64,000 nucleotides of DNA from SKLM01 sp964514285 (GCA_964514285.1 CAZEQC010000009.1:11137-75136); one strand, 5' to 3'; positions 35,597-43,599 are shown, numbered from the stretch's first letter. Notes: generated by a model from the sequence alone, not told the origin. Program-made: numbers and translations.

Positions 35597-37663
35597 CTAG
35601 AAATCTACGTATTCACTCCAGTCCTGCGTGTCCTCATCCCGCTTTCGTCGGCGTCGAGGTATAAGTTCGCCTGTCTCTTCATCATAGACAAGCTGAACCC
35701 GACGTCTCCGCTCGCGCTTGAGCTTCTCCTCACGATCAATGGGCTCTTCATCTTCGAGGAAGTAATCGGGCTCTTCTCCGAGATCCTCGTCTTTGACCCC
35801 CAGGCCACGGCCCTTCATAGCTCTCTCAAGCATCTTCGCTCGACTCTCCGCCTTGTCTTCAGGCGGTGCCTCTTCCTCAGCCTCTTCCTTAGCCTCTTCC
35901 TCCACCTCAGCCTCGATAGCTTCCCTTCCCACAGCTTCCTCAGCGGCGGGAGCTTCAGCCTCCTCTACGGTCTCTGGAACGGGCTCGGGCTTCGTCTCCT
36001 CTTTCTCGGTGGCCTCTTTCGCCACGGCTGTTTCCTCGGGGACAGCTTCTTCCTCGACAGCGGCTTCTTCCTCGACAGCGGCTTCTTCCTCGACAGCAGC
36101 TTCTTCCTCAACAGCAGCTTCTTCCTCAACGGGGACAGGCTCAAGTAGGGCCAGTTCTGTGATGCTTTCCTTGACCTCATCCAACGTCTTGGGACCAACG
36201 CCGTCTAGCGACAGCAAGCCCTCGTCACCCTCAGCAATCAACCGCTCCATGACCTGACCAGCGGTGACGAGACCGACATCCTCCAAGCGACCGACGACGC
36301 GTGTACCCAGCTCCATCTCCTCGACAGAGGTCTGGTAAGCTCTGTCGGGTATGACCTCACGGGCCTGCTCAAAGGCTTCCAGGCGTGCCTGTTCCTCTGC
36401 CTCACGGCGTTCCCGATCGACTTTGCGGAGCGATACATAGTGCTTGCGAACGGATTCAATAACCCGCCGCATCTTGAGCAACTCTTCGCTTGAATAAGGT
36501 AGATCCTCTTCTTCATGGCGTTGCAGAATATTGGCGACCGAGGGCAGTAACTCTGCCGCGTGCCCGAGACTTGGCAGAACCGCGGTGTCCTCATTGACGC
36601 GTTTCAAAGCCCACGTTGCTGCCTCAGTGACTCCTTGGATATCGATGCGATGGTCGCTCAGCTTGGCTGCCAAGCGAGCGTTCTGCCCTGCTCGCCCGAT
36701 GGCTAGCGAGAGCTGATCGTCAGGAACGACGACACTGGCTGACTCTCTGCCATCCGGATCCTCGTCCAGCTGCACGCTCAGCACCTTGGCCGGGCTGAGG
36801 GCCTTGGCGATGAAGGTCGCTGTGTCTGGGCTCCATTCTATGACGTCGATCTTCTCACCGCCGAGCTCATTGACGATGGACTTGATGCGCACGCCACGCA
36901 TACCCACGCAGGCGCCCACGGGGTCGACGCCGGGCTGCCGGGCTGCCACAGCCACCTTCGACCGTGATCCTGCCTCGCGAGCAATGGCTTTGATCTCTAC
37001 TGTGCCGTTGAAGATCTCGGGAACCTCGAGCTCCAGCAGCCGACGCAACATCTTCTGATGGCTGCGTGAAAGCACAATTTTCGGCCCCCGGTTTGTATTG
37101 CGTACCTCAAGCACGTAGGCACGCAATCGCTGATGAATATGGTATCGCTCACCAGGCACCTGTTGACTACGCGGGAGGATCGCCTCGGCGCCACCTAGAT
37201 TCACCAGGACCACATTCGAGCGGACGCTCTGCACGGTGCCGTGGACAATCTCGCCTTCCTGCTCGACGTAGTGCTCGTACTGAGCGTCGCGCTCCGCCTC
37301 TCGTATGCGTTGGAGAATGACCTGTTTGGCCGTCTGGGCCGCGATACGACCAAAGTTGTCAGGGGTATCTTCGACTGTAATCAATTCCCCAAGCTTCGCA
37401 TCGGCGTCGATCCTCCGTGCTTCTGCCAGCGTGATTTCCCAGCTTGGATCGCTGACTTCCTCAACGACCTCCTTTTCGACGAAGATCTTTGCCTCGCCGC
37501 TACTCGGGTCGATCTTGGCCGAGACGTTCTCCACTGTATTGGCATCTATGTTGCGACGGTAAGCGGAGACCAGTGCGTTCTCCACAGCGTCAAGAACGAC
37601 CGCCCTCGGAAGGCCGCGGTCACTGCATATTTCGTTAAACGCCAATAAGAATTCCGACTTCAT
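35597..37663 (-). CDS. nusA: Transcription termination/antitermination protein NusA with acidic C-terminal extension
   Basis: Binds RNA polymerase and modulates pausing and termination. The 688-residue protein has the N-terminal domain (from MKSEFLLAFNEICSDRGL), S1 (EGEIVHGTVQSVRSNVVLVNL), and two KH domains (GVDPVGACVGMRGVRI; VPDDQLSLAIGRAGQNARLA). A helix-hairpin-helix repeat follows (VGRLEDVGLVTAGQV, LSLDGVGPKTLDEV). The last 200 residues are an unusual acidic tail, with a five-fold VEEEAA repeat and a basic end rich in Arg. ATG at 37663 has CAGGAGA before it; a longer frame reaching 37735 is not used. rimP, usually upstream, is absent. Confidence 0.95.
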   Translation of the reverse strand: MKSEFLLAFNEICSDRGLPRAVVLDAVENALVSAYRRNIDANTVENVSAKIDPSSGEAKIFVEKEVVEEVSDPSWEITLAEARRIDADAKLGELITVEDTPDNFGRIAAQTAKQVILQRIREAERDAQYEHYVEQEGEIVHGTVQSVRSNVVLVNLGGAEAILPRSQQVPGERYHIHQRLRAYVLEVRNTNRGPKIVLSRSHQKMLRRLLELEVPEIFNGTVEIKAIAREAGSRSKVAVAARQPGVDPVGACVGMRGVRIKSIVNELGGEKIDVIEWSPDTATFIAKALSPAKVLSVQLDEDPDGRESASVVVPDDQLSLAIGRAGQNARLAAKLSDHRIDIQGVTEAATWALKRVNEDTAVLPSLGHAAELLPSVANILQRHEEEDLPYSSEELLKMRRVIESVRKHYVSLRKVDRERREAEEQARLEAFEQAREVIPDRAYQTSVEEMELGTRVVGRLEDVGLVTAGQVMERLIAEGDEGLLSLDGVGPKTLDEVKESITELALLEPVPVEEEAAVEEEAAVEEEAAVEEEAAVEEEAVPEETAVAKEATEKEETKPEPVPETVEEAEAPAAEEAVGREAIEAEVEEEAKEEAEEEAPPEDKAESRAKMLERAMKGRGLGVKDEDLGEEPDYFLEDEEPIDREEKLKRERRRRVQLVYDEETGELIPRRRRKRDEDTQDWSEYVDF
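36045..36134 (-). repeat. 18-bp tandem repeat in nusA (five units)
   Basis: Five adjacent 18-bp units, the first three nearly identical and the last two diverged by a few bases, encode repeated VEEEAA in the acidic tail of NusA. Such an array is prone to copy-number change and to assembly collapse. Confidence 0.9.
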
Positions 37664-37771
37664 ACTCTTCTCCTGCCACCCGAGCATCCCAGCCCGGCAT
37701 CGACCAGACTGAAACAACACGTTTCCCAACACCAAACGTCGGGGCTGCCTGGCCCGACGAACGAAACAGCA

Positions 37772-37813
37772 TCACTGTCCTACAAAAAAAAGTGGGGGTT
37801 GCCCACTTCTCAT
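37772..37813 (-). CDS. Thirteen-codon leader ORF in front of nusA
   Basis: On the minus strand an ATG at 37813, with AGGTG five bases before it, opens a frame of 13 codons (MRSGQPPLFFVGQ) ending in TGA at 37774-37772. It starts about 14 nt after the predicted transcription start and runs right through the terminator hairpin. It is too short for a product call; a leader peptide that couples translation to termination is the main possibility. Confidence 0.4.
   Translation of the reverse strand: MRSGQPPLFFVGQ
37784..37808 (-). terminator. Early terminator in the nusA operon leader
   Basis: On the minus strand AAGTGGG pairs with CCCACTT across a 5-nt loop and is followed by an unbroken run of T. 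No minus-strand gene lies upstream, and the operon promoter is about 30 bp further up, so it must act as an attenuator of the nusA operon. Confidence 0.8.
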
Positions 37814-37833
37814 GCTGCACCTATACGCCCGGC

Positions 37834-37862
37834 ATTATAACACGGGCCAGGGTAACGCGCAA
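37834..37862 (-). promoter_or_regulatory. nusA operon promoter
   Basis: On the minus strand TTGCGC (37862-37857) and TATAAT (37839-37834) are 17 bases apart, with a predicted start near 37827. The rest of 37863-38018 holds no gene I can support. Confidence 0.7.
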
Positions 37863-38018
37863 GTAGCTGAGGCGTAACGAGAGGTCAGGTCAGGCTCACA
37901 TGATCGGCCCCAAAGGGTGCTACACGGCCTGCTCACCGGTCAAAACCATCACCCGGTGCCCCTCTGATAGCTCTTCCAACACCCCCTATCGGCTTGAGTA
38001 TCTGAGATGACAGGGGGG

Positions 38019-38047
38019 TTGATTTTTCCACAGATCTGGTGTAAGCT
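38019..38047 (+). promoter_or_regulatory. Possible promoter of the lipoprotein gene
   Basis: TTGATT (38019-38024) and TAAGCT (38042-38047) are 17 bases apart; a TATGAT at 38047 is an alternative -10. Confidence 0.35.
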
Positions 38048-38066
38048 ATGATCAGAGTCGTCCAAA

Positions 38067-39533
38067 ATGAGTCTATCTGCCGCGGGCAGCGGGAGAGTTG
38101 CATCCAGAATGAGCCCGAAGCTGACTGTCCGATCAGCTAGAGCAATTAGCGCCAGAGTGTCGCTGCTTCTCCTTGCGTTCCTGACCTCCTGCATGCCTGG
38201 GCTGTCTACCTCCAAGATCGACTACACGCCTTCTCTACCGCGCACCACGTCGCCCTCTCCGCTACCCACCCTAGAACCCAGCCCGACCCTGACTGGGGCA
38301 CCCATAGCCACATCTACGGCAACGCCGTCATCAACCCCCACACCTATGTCGATATCGCGGTCGACGTCTTCACCCACGTCGACTCAAGCGGCGACGACTA
38401 CTCCGCAACCCACGCCTATCTCGCCCCCGGAGGCTATCCGACAGGTCACCCCCATTGAGGATGTGCTACCCGGGCAGTTTCAGCAGCTTTACGCCTCGCC
38501 CGACGGCGCGTTGTGGCTGGTCACCGACAAAGGCGTCGCCGTGAGGCGGGATGAGGGCTGGCGAGCCTACCTGGATGACCTCTCGGGGGAGATGGTGGGC
38601 ATCGACCCGGATGGACGCGTCTGGGTGATGAGCGAGGACACAGCCCAGATTAGAGCTTGGGATGGCTCGTCTTGGACGGTCTATGGAGCCGAGACGGGGT
38701 GGCAGCCCCTCGTTTTGGAGGACGAGTGGTACCGCGAGATCGGGTGGGTGCAACCTGATGAACAGGGAAGACTCTGGCTCGCCACGTCTCAGGACGTACG
38801 TATGCTCCACGGCGAGCGTTGGACGGTCTTCACGCCGGCCGACATGGACATGGAACCTTTCGATCCTCATGTCTTGTGGGCTACGTTTGCCCTTGAGGTT
38901 GCGGAGAGCACGGACACGGTGTGGATCGGAGAGTGTGACTGGGGTGGTCCGGGGCCAGTTGGCGGGCAGGGCGTCCGCTGGTTCGATGGTCAAGCCTGGC
39001 ACGGAGCCGACTCTCCGGTGCCTGGTGGTTGCGCAACGTTCATTGAGGAAGATCGTCAGGGACGCGTCTGGATCGGGGTGGAGGAGAATGTGTGGCGCTA
39101 CGATGCTATGTCTGGTGGATGGTCTCGATTCGTGCCGCCCGATCCACCGATCGCCGATATGCGCTTTGGATTCGTCCACGCCCTTGCCCTGGATCCGCAC
39201 GACGACGCTTGGCCAGCTCTCGTGCTTTGCGGCGGGGCCAGCTGTTTTGGGAGGATCGCGCTCTACCGTATTGAGGATGACGTCTGGACGCAGATAGGGG
39301 ACACGGCGGATTTCGGGGGCGGGTTACCGGCTCACAAACTGGTTCCCGATGGAGCTGACGCGTATTGGCTCTTCTGGGTTGGATCCCTCTATCGCGTGGT
39401 GGGAGAGACAGCGGAACTGGTGTATGGGTTGGGCCCTGTCTACCACACGGTCGTAGACGCTTCCGGGCGGGTCTGGTTCGCTGCCTGGTACGATGGTCGG
39501 GATTGGCTTTGGACCCTCGACGTGAGGGCCTAA
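38067..39533 (+). CDS. Lipoprotein with beta-propeller repeats
   Basis: Up to 488 residues; an in-frame ATG at 38109 is a possible start. The hydrophobic segment ARVSLLLLAFLTSC ends in a lipobox cysteine, so the protein is probably lipid-anchored outside the cytoplasm. A Thr/Ser/Pro-rich stretch (TPSSTPTPMS and similar) spans about 60-120. The remainder has repeated units with WL/VW-T/M/A and D-G-R-V-W motifs, like the two-component-regulator propeller (Reg_prop) repeat: PDGALWLVTDKGV, PDGRVWVMSED, EQGRLWLATSQDV, RQGRVWIGVEENV and ASGRVWFAAWYDG. No enzymatic domain is attached. The role may be sensing or binding. Confidence 0.82.
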   Translation: MSLSAAGSGRVASRMSPKLTVRSARAISARVSLLLLAFLTSCMPGLSTSKIDYTPSLPRTTSPSPLPTLEPSPTLTGAPIATSTATPSSTPTPMSISRSTSSPTSTQAATTTPQPTPISPPEAIRQVTPIEDVLPGQFQQLYASPDGALWLVTDKGVAVRRDEGWRAYLDDLSGEMVGIDPDGRVWVMSEDTAQIRAWDGSSWTVYGAETGWQPLVLEDEWYREIGWVQPDEQGRLWLATSQDVRMLHGERWTVFTPADMDMEPFDPHVLWATFALEVAESTDTVWIGECDWGGPGPVGGQGVRWFDGQAWHGADSPVPGGCATFIEEDRQGRVWIGVEENVWRYDAMSGGWSRFVPPDPPIADMRFGFVHALALDPHDDAWPALVLCGGASCFGRIALYRIEDDVWTQIGDTADFGGGLPAHKLVPDGADAYWLFWVGSLYRVVGETAELVYGLGPVYHTVVDASGRVWFAAWYDGRDWLWTLDVRA

Positions 39534-39561
39534 GCGCGCCGCTTCTACAAAACTCGATCTC

Positions 39562-39590
39562 TTGACACCTCCTGGGCTCTCAGATATAGT
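39562..39590 (+). promoter_or_regulatory. queG promoter, leaderless arrangement
   Basis: TTGACA (39562-39567) and TATAGT (39585-39590) are 17 bases apart. The predicted start is near 39597, which is the GTG/ATG start of queG itself. Confidence 0.75.
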
Positions 39591-39596
39591 CTGGGT

Positions 39597-40628
39597 GTGA
39601 TGAAGGACCTGACAGCTGAGGTGAAGAAGCACGCTCTCCGGGTGGGCTTCGACCTGGTAGGGATCACGAAACCCCATCCCAGCGCTCATGCGGTGCGCTA
39701 CCGTGACTGGCTGGCGAAGGGATACCATGCCGATATGGGCTACATGGCCCGCCCTGACGCCGTGGAGAAGCGCACCGATCCCCGAGTCGTGATGCCTGAG
39801 GCCCGCTCCATCGTGGTGGTGGGGTTGAACTACTACCCCGGTGACTTCCCACCCCTCAGGGCAGGCCATGGCCGGGTGTCTCGATATGCATGGGGCGGCG
39901 ACTATCACGACGTGATAATGGGCAGGCTGCGGCAGCTTGCCGACCGGATCGAGAGGCTGGTGGGCGAGCCCGTGGCCCATCGAGCTTACGTCGATTTCGG
40001 TCCTCTGCTGGAGCGTGAGCTGGCCCAGCGGGCGGGTCTGGGCTGGTTCGGCAAGAATACCTCATTGATTCACCCTACCTTAGGCTCATACGTCTTCTTA
40101 GGTGAGCTACTGCTCGCTCTGGAATTGGAGGCCGACGCGCCCTTGGATGAGAGCCGCTGTGGCAGCTGCAGCGCCTGCCTCGATGCCTGTCCGACGGGGG
40201 CTCTGGTAGGGCCGGGGGTTCTCGACGCCCGACGGTGCATCTCCTACCTGACCATCGAGCATCGGAGCACCATTCCCGAGGCGCTCCGTCCGCTCATCGG
40301 GGACTGGGTCTTCGGCTGCGACATCTGCCAGGAGGTCTGCCCCTGGAATAAGCGCTTCGCCCGTCGTGCGGAAGCGTTGGTGGTCGAGCCCAGGCGCCAA
40401 ACACTGGACTTGATTGAGCTGCTGGCTCTCGATGAGCACGCTTTTCGCGCTCGCTTTCGAGAGACACCGCTGTGGCGGCCTCGGCGCGCTGGTCTGCTGC
40501 GGAATGCAGCCGTTGTGCTGGGGAATCTCGGTTCGTCCGCTGCCCTCCCAATTCTGAAGCGGCTGTCTGGCGACGAGGACCGCTTGATTGCGGAGCACGC
40601 CGCGTGGGCATGGCGGCGGATCGGGTGA
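39597..40628 (+). CDS. queG: Epoxyqueuosine reductase
   Basis: The last step of queuosine synthesis: reduces epoxyqueuosine in tRNA using cobalamin and two [4Fe-4S] clusters. 343 residues from GTG 39597, or 342 from ATG 39600. Cluster ligands are CGSCSACLDACPTGA and CDICQEVCPW; the GWFGKNTSLIHPTLGSYVFLGELL block matches the family. The C-terminus includes a HEAT-like segment (GNLGSSAALPILKRL). With the VUT transporter at 24667, it indicates queuosine modification in this organism. The -10 ends six bases before the GTG, so the mRNA is probably leaderless. Confidence 0.95.
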   Translation: MMKDLTAEVKKHALRVGFDLVGITKPHPSAHAVRYRDWLAKGYHADMGYMARPDAVEKRTDPRVVMPEARSIVVVGLNYYPGDFPPLRAGHGRVSRYAWGGDYHDVIMGRLRQLADRIERLVGEPVAHRAYVDFGPLLERELAQRAGLGWFGKNTSLIHPTLGSYVFLGELLLALELEADAPLDESRCGSCSACLDACPTGALVGPGVLDARRCISYLTIEHRSTIPEALRPLIGDWVFGCDICQEVCPWNKRFARRAEALVVEPRRQTLDLIELLALDEHAFRARFRETPLWRPRRAGLLRNAAVVLGNLGSSAALPILKRLSGDEDRLIAEHAAWAWRRIG

Positions 40629-40630
40629 AG

Positions 40631-40658
40631 TTGACAATCGGCTACCGTCATCTATAAT
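40631..40658 (+). promoter_or_regulatory. Promoter of the TetR gene
   Basis: TTGACA (40631-40636) and TATAAT (40653-40658) are 16 bases apart, a consensus promoter starting three bases after the queG stop. Confidence 0.75.
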
Positions 40659-40690
40659 ATGACCAGGGTCATTTTTATTCTCTGGTCATA
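40658..40690. promoter_or_regulatory. Palindromic operator overlapping the TetR promoter
   Basis: TATGACCAG (40658-40666) is repeated inverted as CTGGTCATA (40682-40690), a perfect 9-bp match. ATGACC-AG-GGTCAT (40659-40672) is a second palindrome inside it. The site covers the end of the -10 and the transcription start, as expected for autorepression. Confidence 0.7.
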
Positions 40691-40699
40691 ATTGTTGAT

Positions 40700-41341
40700 A
40701 TGAATAGGCAGCTTTCAAGGCGTGAGCGGAAGAAGCGGGAGACGCGTAGGAGCTTGATGGAAGCGGCGTTGCAGCTGTTCAAGCGGCGGGGCTACGATGC
40801 CACCACCGTCAAGGACATCACCGACGCGGCTGACGTCGCCAAAGGGACCTTTTTCAACTACTTCGATACGAAAGAGGCTATCCTCCCGGCCATTGCTGCG
40901 TGCCGTCTGGAGCAGCTGGAAGCGGCGCTTGCGCCAGAGCATGGAGCCCCGGCGAGCCCAACGTCGCGCATCAAACTGGCTCTGCGGCTGGTGGCTGACG
41001 ACCCTCTATGTGAGAAACAACTCGCTCACCAGCTTTTTGCGGCCATGATGAACCGGCGGGAGACCGGGCCTGGGCACGCGTTGCGCGACCTGCTCGTGGA
41101 GCAGATTCGGCAGGCACAAGCGGCTGGTGAGATACGCGAGGAGTTAGATCCAATCTACCTGGCCGGTGTGATTCGTTCGCTCTTCTTCCAGCGACTGGCG
41201 ATGTGGCACCACGGCGACCGGCCTGCGCCTCTGCATGAGCTGATCAATGGTTCTGTGGATCTGCTGCTGGAGGGTGCAGCGGGGACGGGCTGGAAACAGT
41301 CCTCCCAGGAAAGAACCGGCAGCTTGTCCTCTCTCTCCTAG
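40700..41341 (+). CDS. TetR/AcrR family transcriptional regulator
   Basis: 213 residues. The N-terminal HTH is clear: RREIRRSLMEAALQLF-like start, YDATTVKDITDAADVAKGTFFNYFDTKEAI. The C-terminal ligand domain is unassigned. A strong promoter and a palindrome lie directly upstream, so it likely represses itself. No neighbouring efflux or catabolic gene on the same strand points to its target; the next gene is the DhaR-like regulator of the glycerol locus. Confidence 0.92.
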   Translation: MNRQLSRRERKKRETRRSLMEAALQLFKRRGYDATTVKDITDAADVAKGTFFNYFDTKEAILPAIAACRLEQLEAALAPEHGAPASPTSRIKLALRLVADDPLCEKQLAHQLFAAMMNRRETGPGHALRDLLVEQIRQAQAAGEIREELDPIYLAGVIRSLFFQRLAMWHHGDRPAPLHELINGSVDLLLEGAAGTGWKQSSQERTGSLSSLS

Positions 41342-41486
41342 TCACTGGTTCTCCCCGTGAAGCTGCACTGTGAAGCTATATCGCCGCGCTTTCCTCTCCG
41401 ATAATGGGAGGGACGAGTACATTGTCGACCAGATCTGACCTAACGTGCTGTGCCGTGTGCTCGCTAGAGTGTTTCTTGAGGTCTGT

Positions 41487-43496
41487 ATGTTACCATCTTC
41501 CTATCCCTACGATCAAGAAAAGCTGAGGGCTGTGTGGGCAGCCTTCGCATCGAGTGGCGTGTTGCCCTCGTACCCGCTGGATCCGGCGGTCAAGCGTTCG
41601 TGGCGCACCTGCCGCGAGGCAGGGATGGAGCCAAGGGCGGCCCCGAAGCTGGCCTATTGTGGGAGCGAGGGGCTGGAGAAGCGGCGGCAAGACTCGTTCG
41701 ATCTGATCGCCCTGGCTCGTCCCTTCATGGAGGATGTCTATCAGTTCTCCGGTGAGTCCGACATGGCGCTCTACCTGACCGATGAGAACCTATGCACGGT
41801 CGATTGGCTGGGGGACGAAAAGATCTTCGAAGCCCTGGAAGCGAGGGGTCTGCGGCCCGGCGTCAGCTTGCAGCAGAAAAGGGTCGGCACCAATGCAGCA
41901 GCCATGGCCCTGAGCGAGGGGATTCCAGTGCAGGTTGTCGGGCCCGAGCATTTCTATGGAGCTTTTCACTTTCTCACAGGCACAGCAGCTCCGGTACACG
42001 CCAGCACGGGGCAGATGTTGGGCGTGATTGGGCTTGTGACCTCAGAGGAAAACAGCCATCCGCACATGCTGGGTATCGTTATGGCGGCGGCCCGGGCGAT
42101 CGAGAATCAACTTCAGGCCGATCAGTCGGTGGCCGACGCGCATCGGCTTCTGGGGGAGCTTAACGCCTCTTTGCAGGCAATTGGTAACGGCATGGTGTTC
42201 CTCGATCAACGCGGCACGGTGATGCATATGAATGCCAGCGCCGGTGACATCCTGGGCATCTCCCCCCGGCTGGCCATGGGGCGCCGCTTTAGCACCCTGA
42301 TTGATCCCCCGGCCGAGCTGCAGGCTGCCATCGCCGAGCAGCGGCCTATGGCTGAGAAGGAAGTCGTCTTTCACCTCGAAGGTGAGGCTCGTTCTTGTCT
42401 GATGCGGATCGACCTGCTGAAACAGAGCCGTCAGGCGCCTGGCTTCGTGCTCACCTTGGAGCGCACCGCCGAGGCAAAGCGATTGGTCCATCGTATGGTC
42501 GGGGCGAAGGCGCATTTCACGTTCGATGACATTATGGGACAGAGCGTCAGTATGCGACGCGTTCTCTACTACGCACGGACCATCGCGGGCTGCAGATCGC
42601 CTGTACTGCTTCTGGGGGAGAGCGGCACCGGCAAGGAGTTCTTTGCCCAGGCGATTCACAACGCCAGCGACTACGCCGACGGTCCTTTCATCACTGTTGA
42701 CTGTGCCGCTATTCCGCGTGAGTTGATGAGCGGTGAGCTGTTTGGCTACGAGGAGACGCGTACCGTGGAGGAGGGGCGCCCAGGGAAGCTAGAGCTGGCC
42801 GACGGAGGGACGGTATTCTTCGATCACGTGGACAACTTGCCGCCGAATATCCAGGCCAGCTTGCTGCGCGTCATCGACAAGAGGGAGATCACTCGCCTGG
42901 GAGGGAATCGCGTCATACCGCTCAATGTGCGTTTCATCGCTGCATCCAACAACACGGATCTGGCCGGCGAGGTCAAGGAAGGGCGCTTTCGGGCCGACTT
43001 CTTCTATCGCCTGCGCGCTATGACCTTGACGATACCGCCCCTGCGCGAACGCGGCGACGATATTGTCCTGATCATTGCTCAGCTGATGGATAAACTGGCC
43101 CGCCGATTAGGGGGAACGGTGAGGATATCGCCTCGAGCTATGGCCATTCTTCAGTCCTACCATTGGCCCGGGAATGTGAGAGAGCTGGAAAACGTCCTGG
43201 AGTGGGCGATGCATATGGCCGATGGCTCGGAGATCACGGTGGAGCATCTGCCGCACGAATTGCGTCGGGCGACGATTGGGGAGGATGAGGACGAACAGGT
43301 TCTTACGCTGCAGGAGGCGGAGCGGCAAGCCATCATCCGCGCGGGGCAGGCTCTCGACGGTCACATCACCAAGATGGCTGAGGCCTTGGGTATCGGGCGC
43401 ACGACCCTATGGCGGAAGATGAAGACCTACCAGCTATCTGCCGACTCTTTCAAGCGAGGCAATGGGAGCCAAGCGGTGAGGATGACCTCCACCTGA
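41487..43496 (+). CDS. dhaR: DhaR-type regulator (GAF-PAS-AAA+-HTH) lacking the sigma-54 contact loop
   Basis: 669 residues: GAF domain (about 60-205), PAS domain (about 225-325), AAA+ domain (about 345-570) and Fis-type HTH (ITKMAEALGIGRTTLWRKMKTY). The AAA+ domain has Walker A GESGTGKE, but the GAFTGA loop is replaced (FGYEETRTVEEGRPGKLE) and Walker B reads VFFDH instead of LFLDE. This predicts loss of sigma-54 activation and of efficient ATP hydrolysis, like E. coli DhaR, which works at a sigma-70 promoter. ATG 41487 has TTGAGG upstream; an upstream GTG at 41445 is less likely. The two palindromes and promoter directly downstream, then glpF-dhaKL, are its expected targets. Confidence 0.85.
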   Translation: MLPSSYPYDQEKLRAVWAAFASSGVLPSYPLDPAVKRSWRTCREAGMEPRAAPKLAYCGSEGLEKRRQDSFDLIALARPFMEDVYQFSGESDMALYLTDENLCTVDWLGDEKIFEALEARGLRPGVSLQQKRVGTNAAAMALSEGIPVQVVGPEHFYGAFHFLTGTAAPVHASTGQMLGVIGLVTSEENSHPHMLGIVMAAARAIENQLQADQSVADAHRLLGELNASLQAIGNGMVFLDQRGTVMHMNASAGDILGISPRLAMGRRFSTLIDPPAELQAAIAEQRPMAEKEVVFHLEGEARSCLMRIDLLKQSRQAPGFVLTLERTAEAKRLVHRMVGAKAHFTFDDIMGQSVSMRRVLYYARTIAGCRSPVLLLGESGTGKEFFAQAIHNASDYADGPFITVDCAAIPRELMSGELFGYEETRTVEEGRPGKLELADGGTVFFDHVDNLPPNIQASLLRVIDKREITRLGGNRVIPLNVRFIAASNNTDLAGEVKEGRFRADFFYRLRAMTLTIPPLRERGDDIVLIIAQLMDKLARRLGGTVRISPRAMAILQSYHWPGNVRELENVLEWAMHMADGSEITVEHLPHELRRATIGEDEDEQVLTLQEAERQAIIRAGQALDGHITKMAEALGIGRTTLWRKMKTYQLSADSFKRGNGSQAVRMTST

Positions 43497-43506
43497 TCGA
43501 GGGTGT

Positions 43507-43521
43507 GTTTCACTATGAAAC
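43507..43521. promoter_or_regulatory. Putative DhaR operator 1
   Basis: The 15-bp palindrome GTTTCACTATGAAAC (GTTTCA-nTA-TGAAAC) starts 10 bp after the dhaR stop. Its twin is 33 bp downstream, centre to centre. Confidence 0.6.
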
Positions 43522-43539
43522 GCAAGAGTGAGGGGTTTG

Positions 43540-43554
43540 GTTTCAATATGAAAC
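43540..43554. promoter_or_regulatory. Putative DhaR operator 2
   Basis: GTTTCAATATGAAAC, differing from operator 1 at one central base. The 33-bp spacing is three helical turns, placing both on one face of the DNA. The -35 box begins 17 bp further on, a typical activator position. Confidence 0.6.
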
Positions 43555-43570
43555 TTATTTGATCGAATGC

Positions 43571-43599
43571 TTGACATTCGGAGGGGTAGCCTGTAAAAT
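43571..43599 (+). promoter_or_regulatory. Sigma-70-like promoter of the glycerol/DHA locus
   Basis: TTGACA (43571-43576) and TAAAAT (43594-43599) are 17 bases apart; the start would be near 43606. No -24/-12 (TGGCA-N7-TTGC) element is seen. Confidence 0.7.

Noticed and set aside
36045..36134. CRISPR or intergenic repeat array
   Set aside because: The 18-bp units are contiguous, in frame and coding for the NusA acidic tail, with no spacers.
35793..36257. Ser/Ala-rich reading frame opposite the nusA tail
   Set aside because: It is the mirror of the Glu-rich repeat on the other strand; there is no ribosome site or domain.
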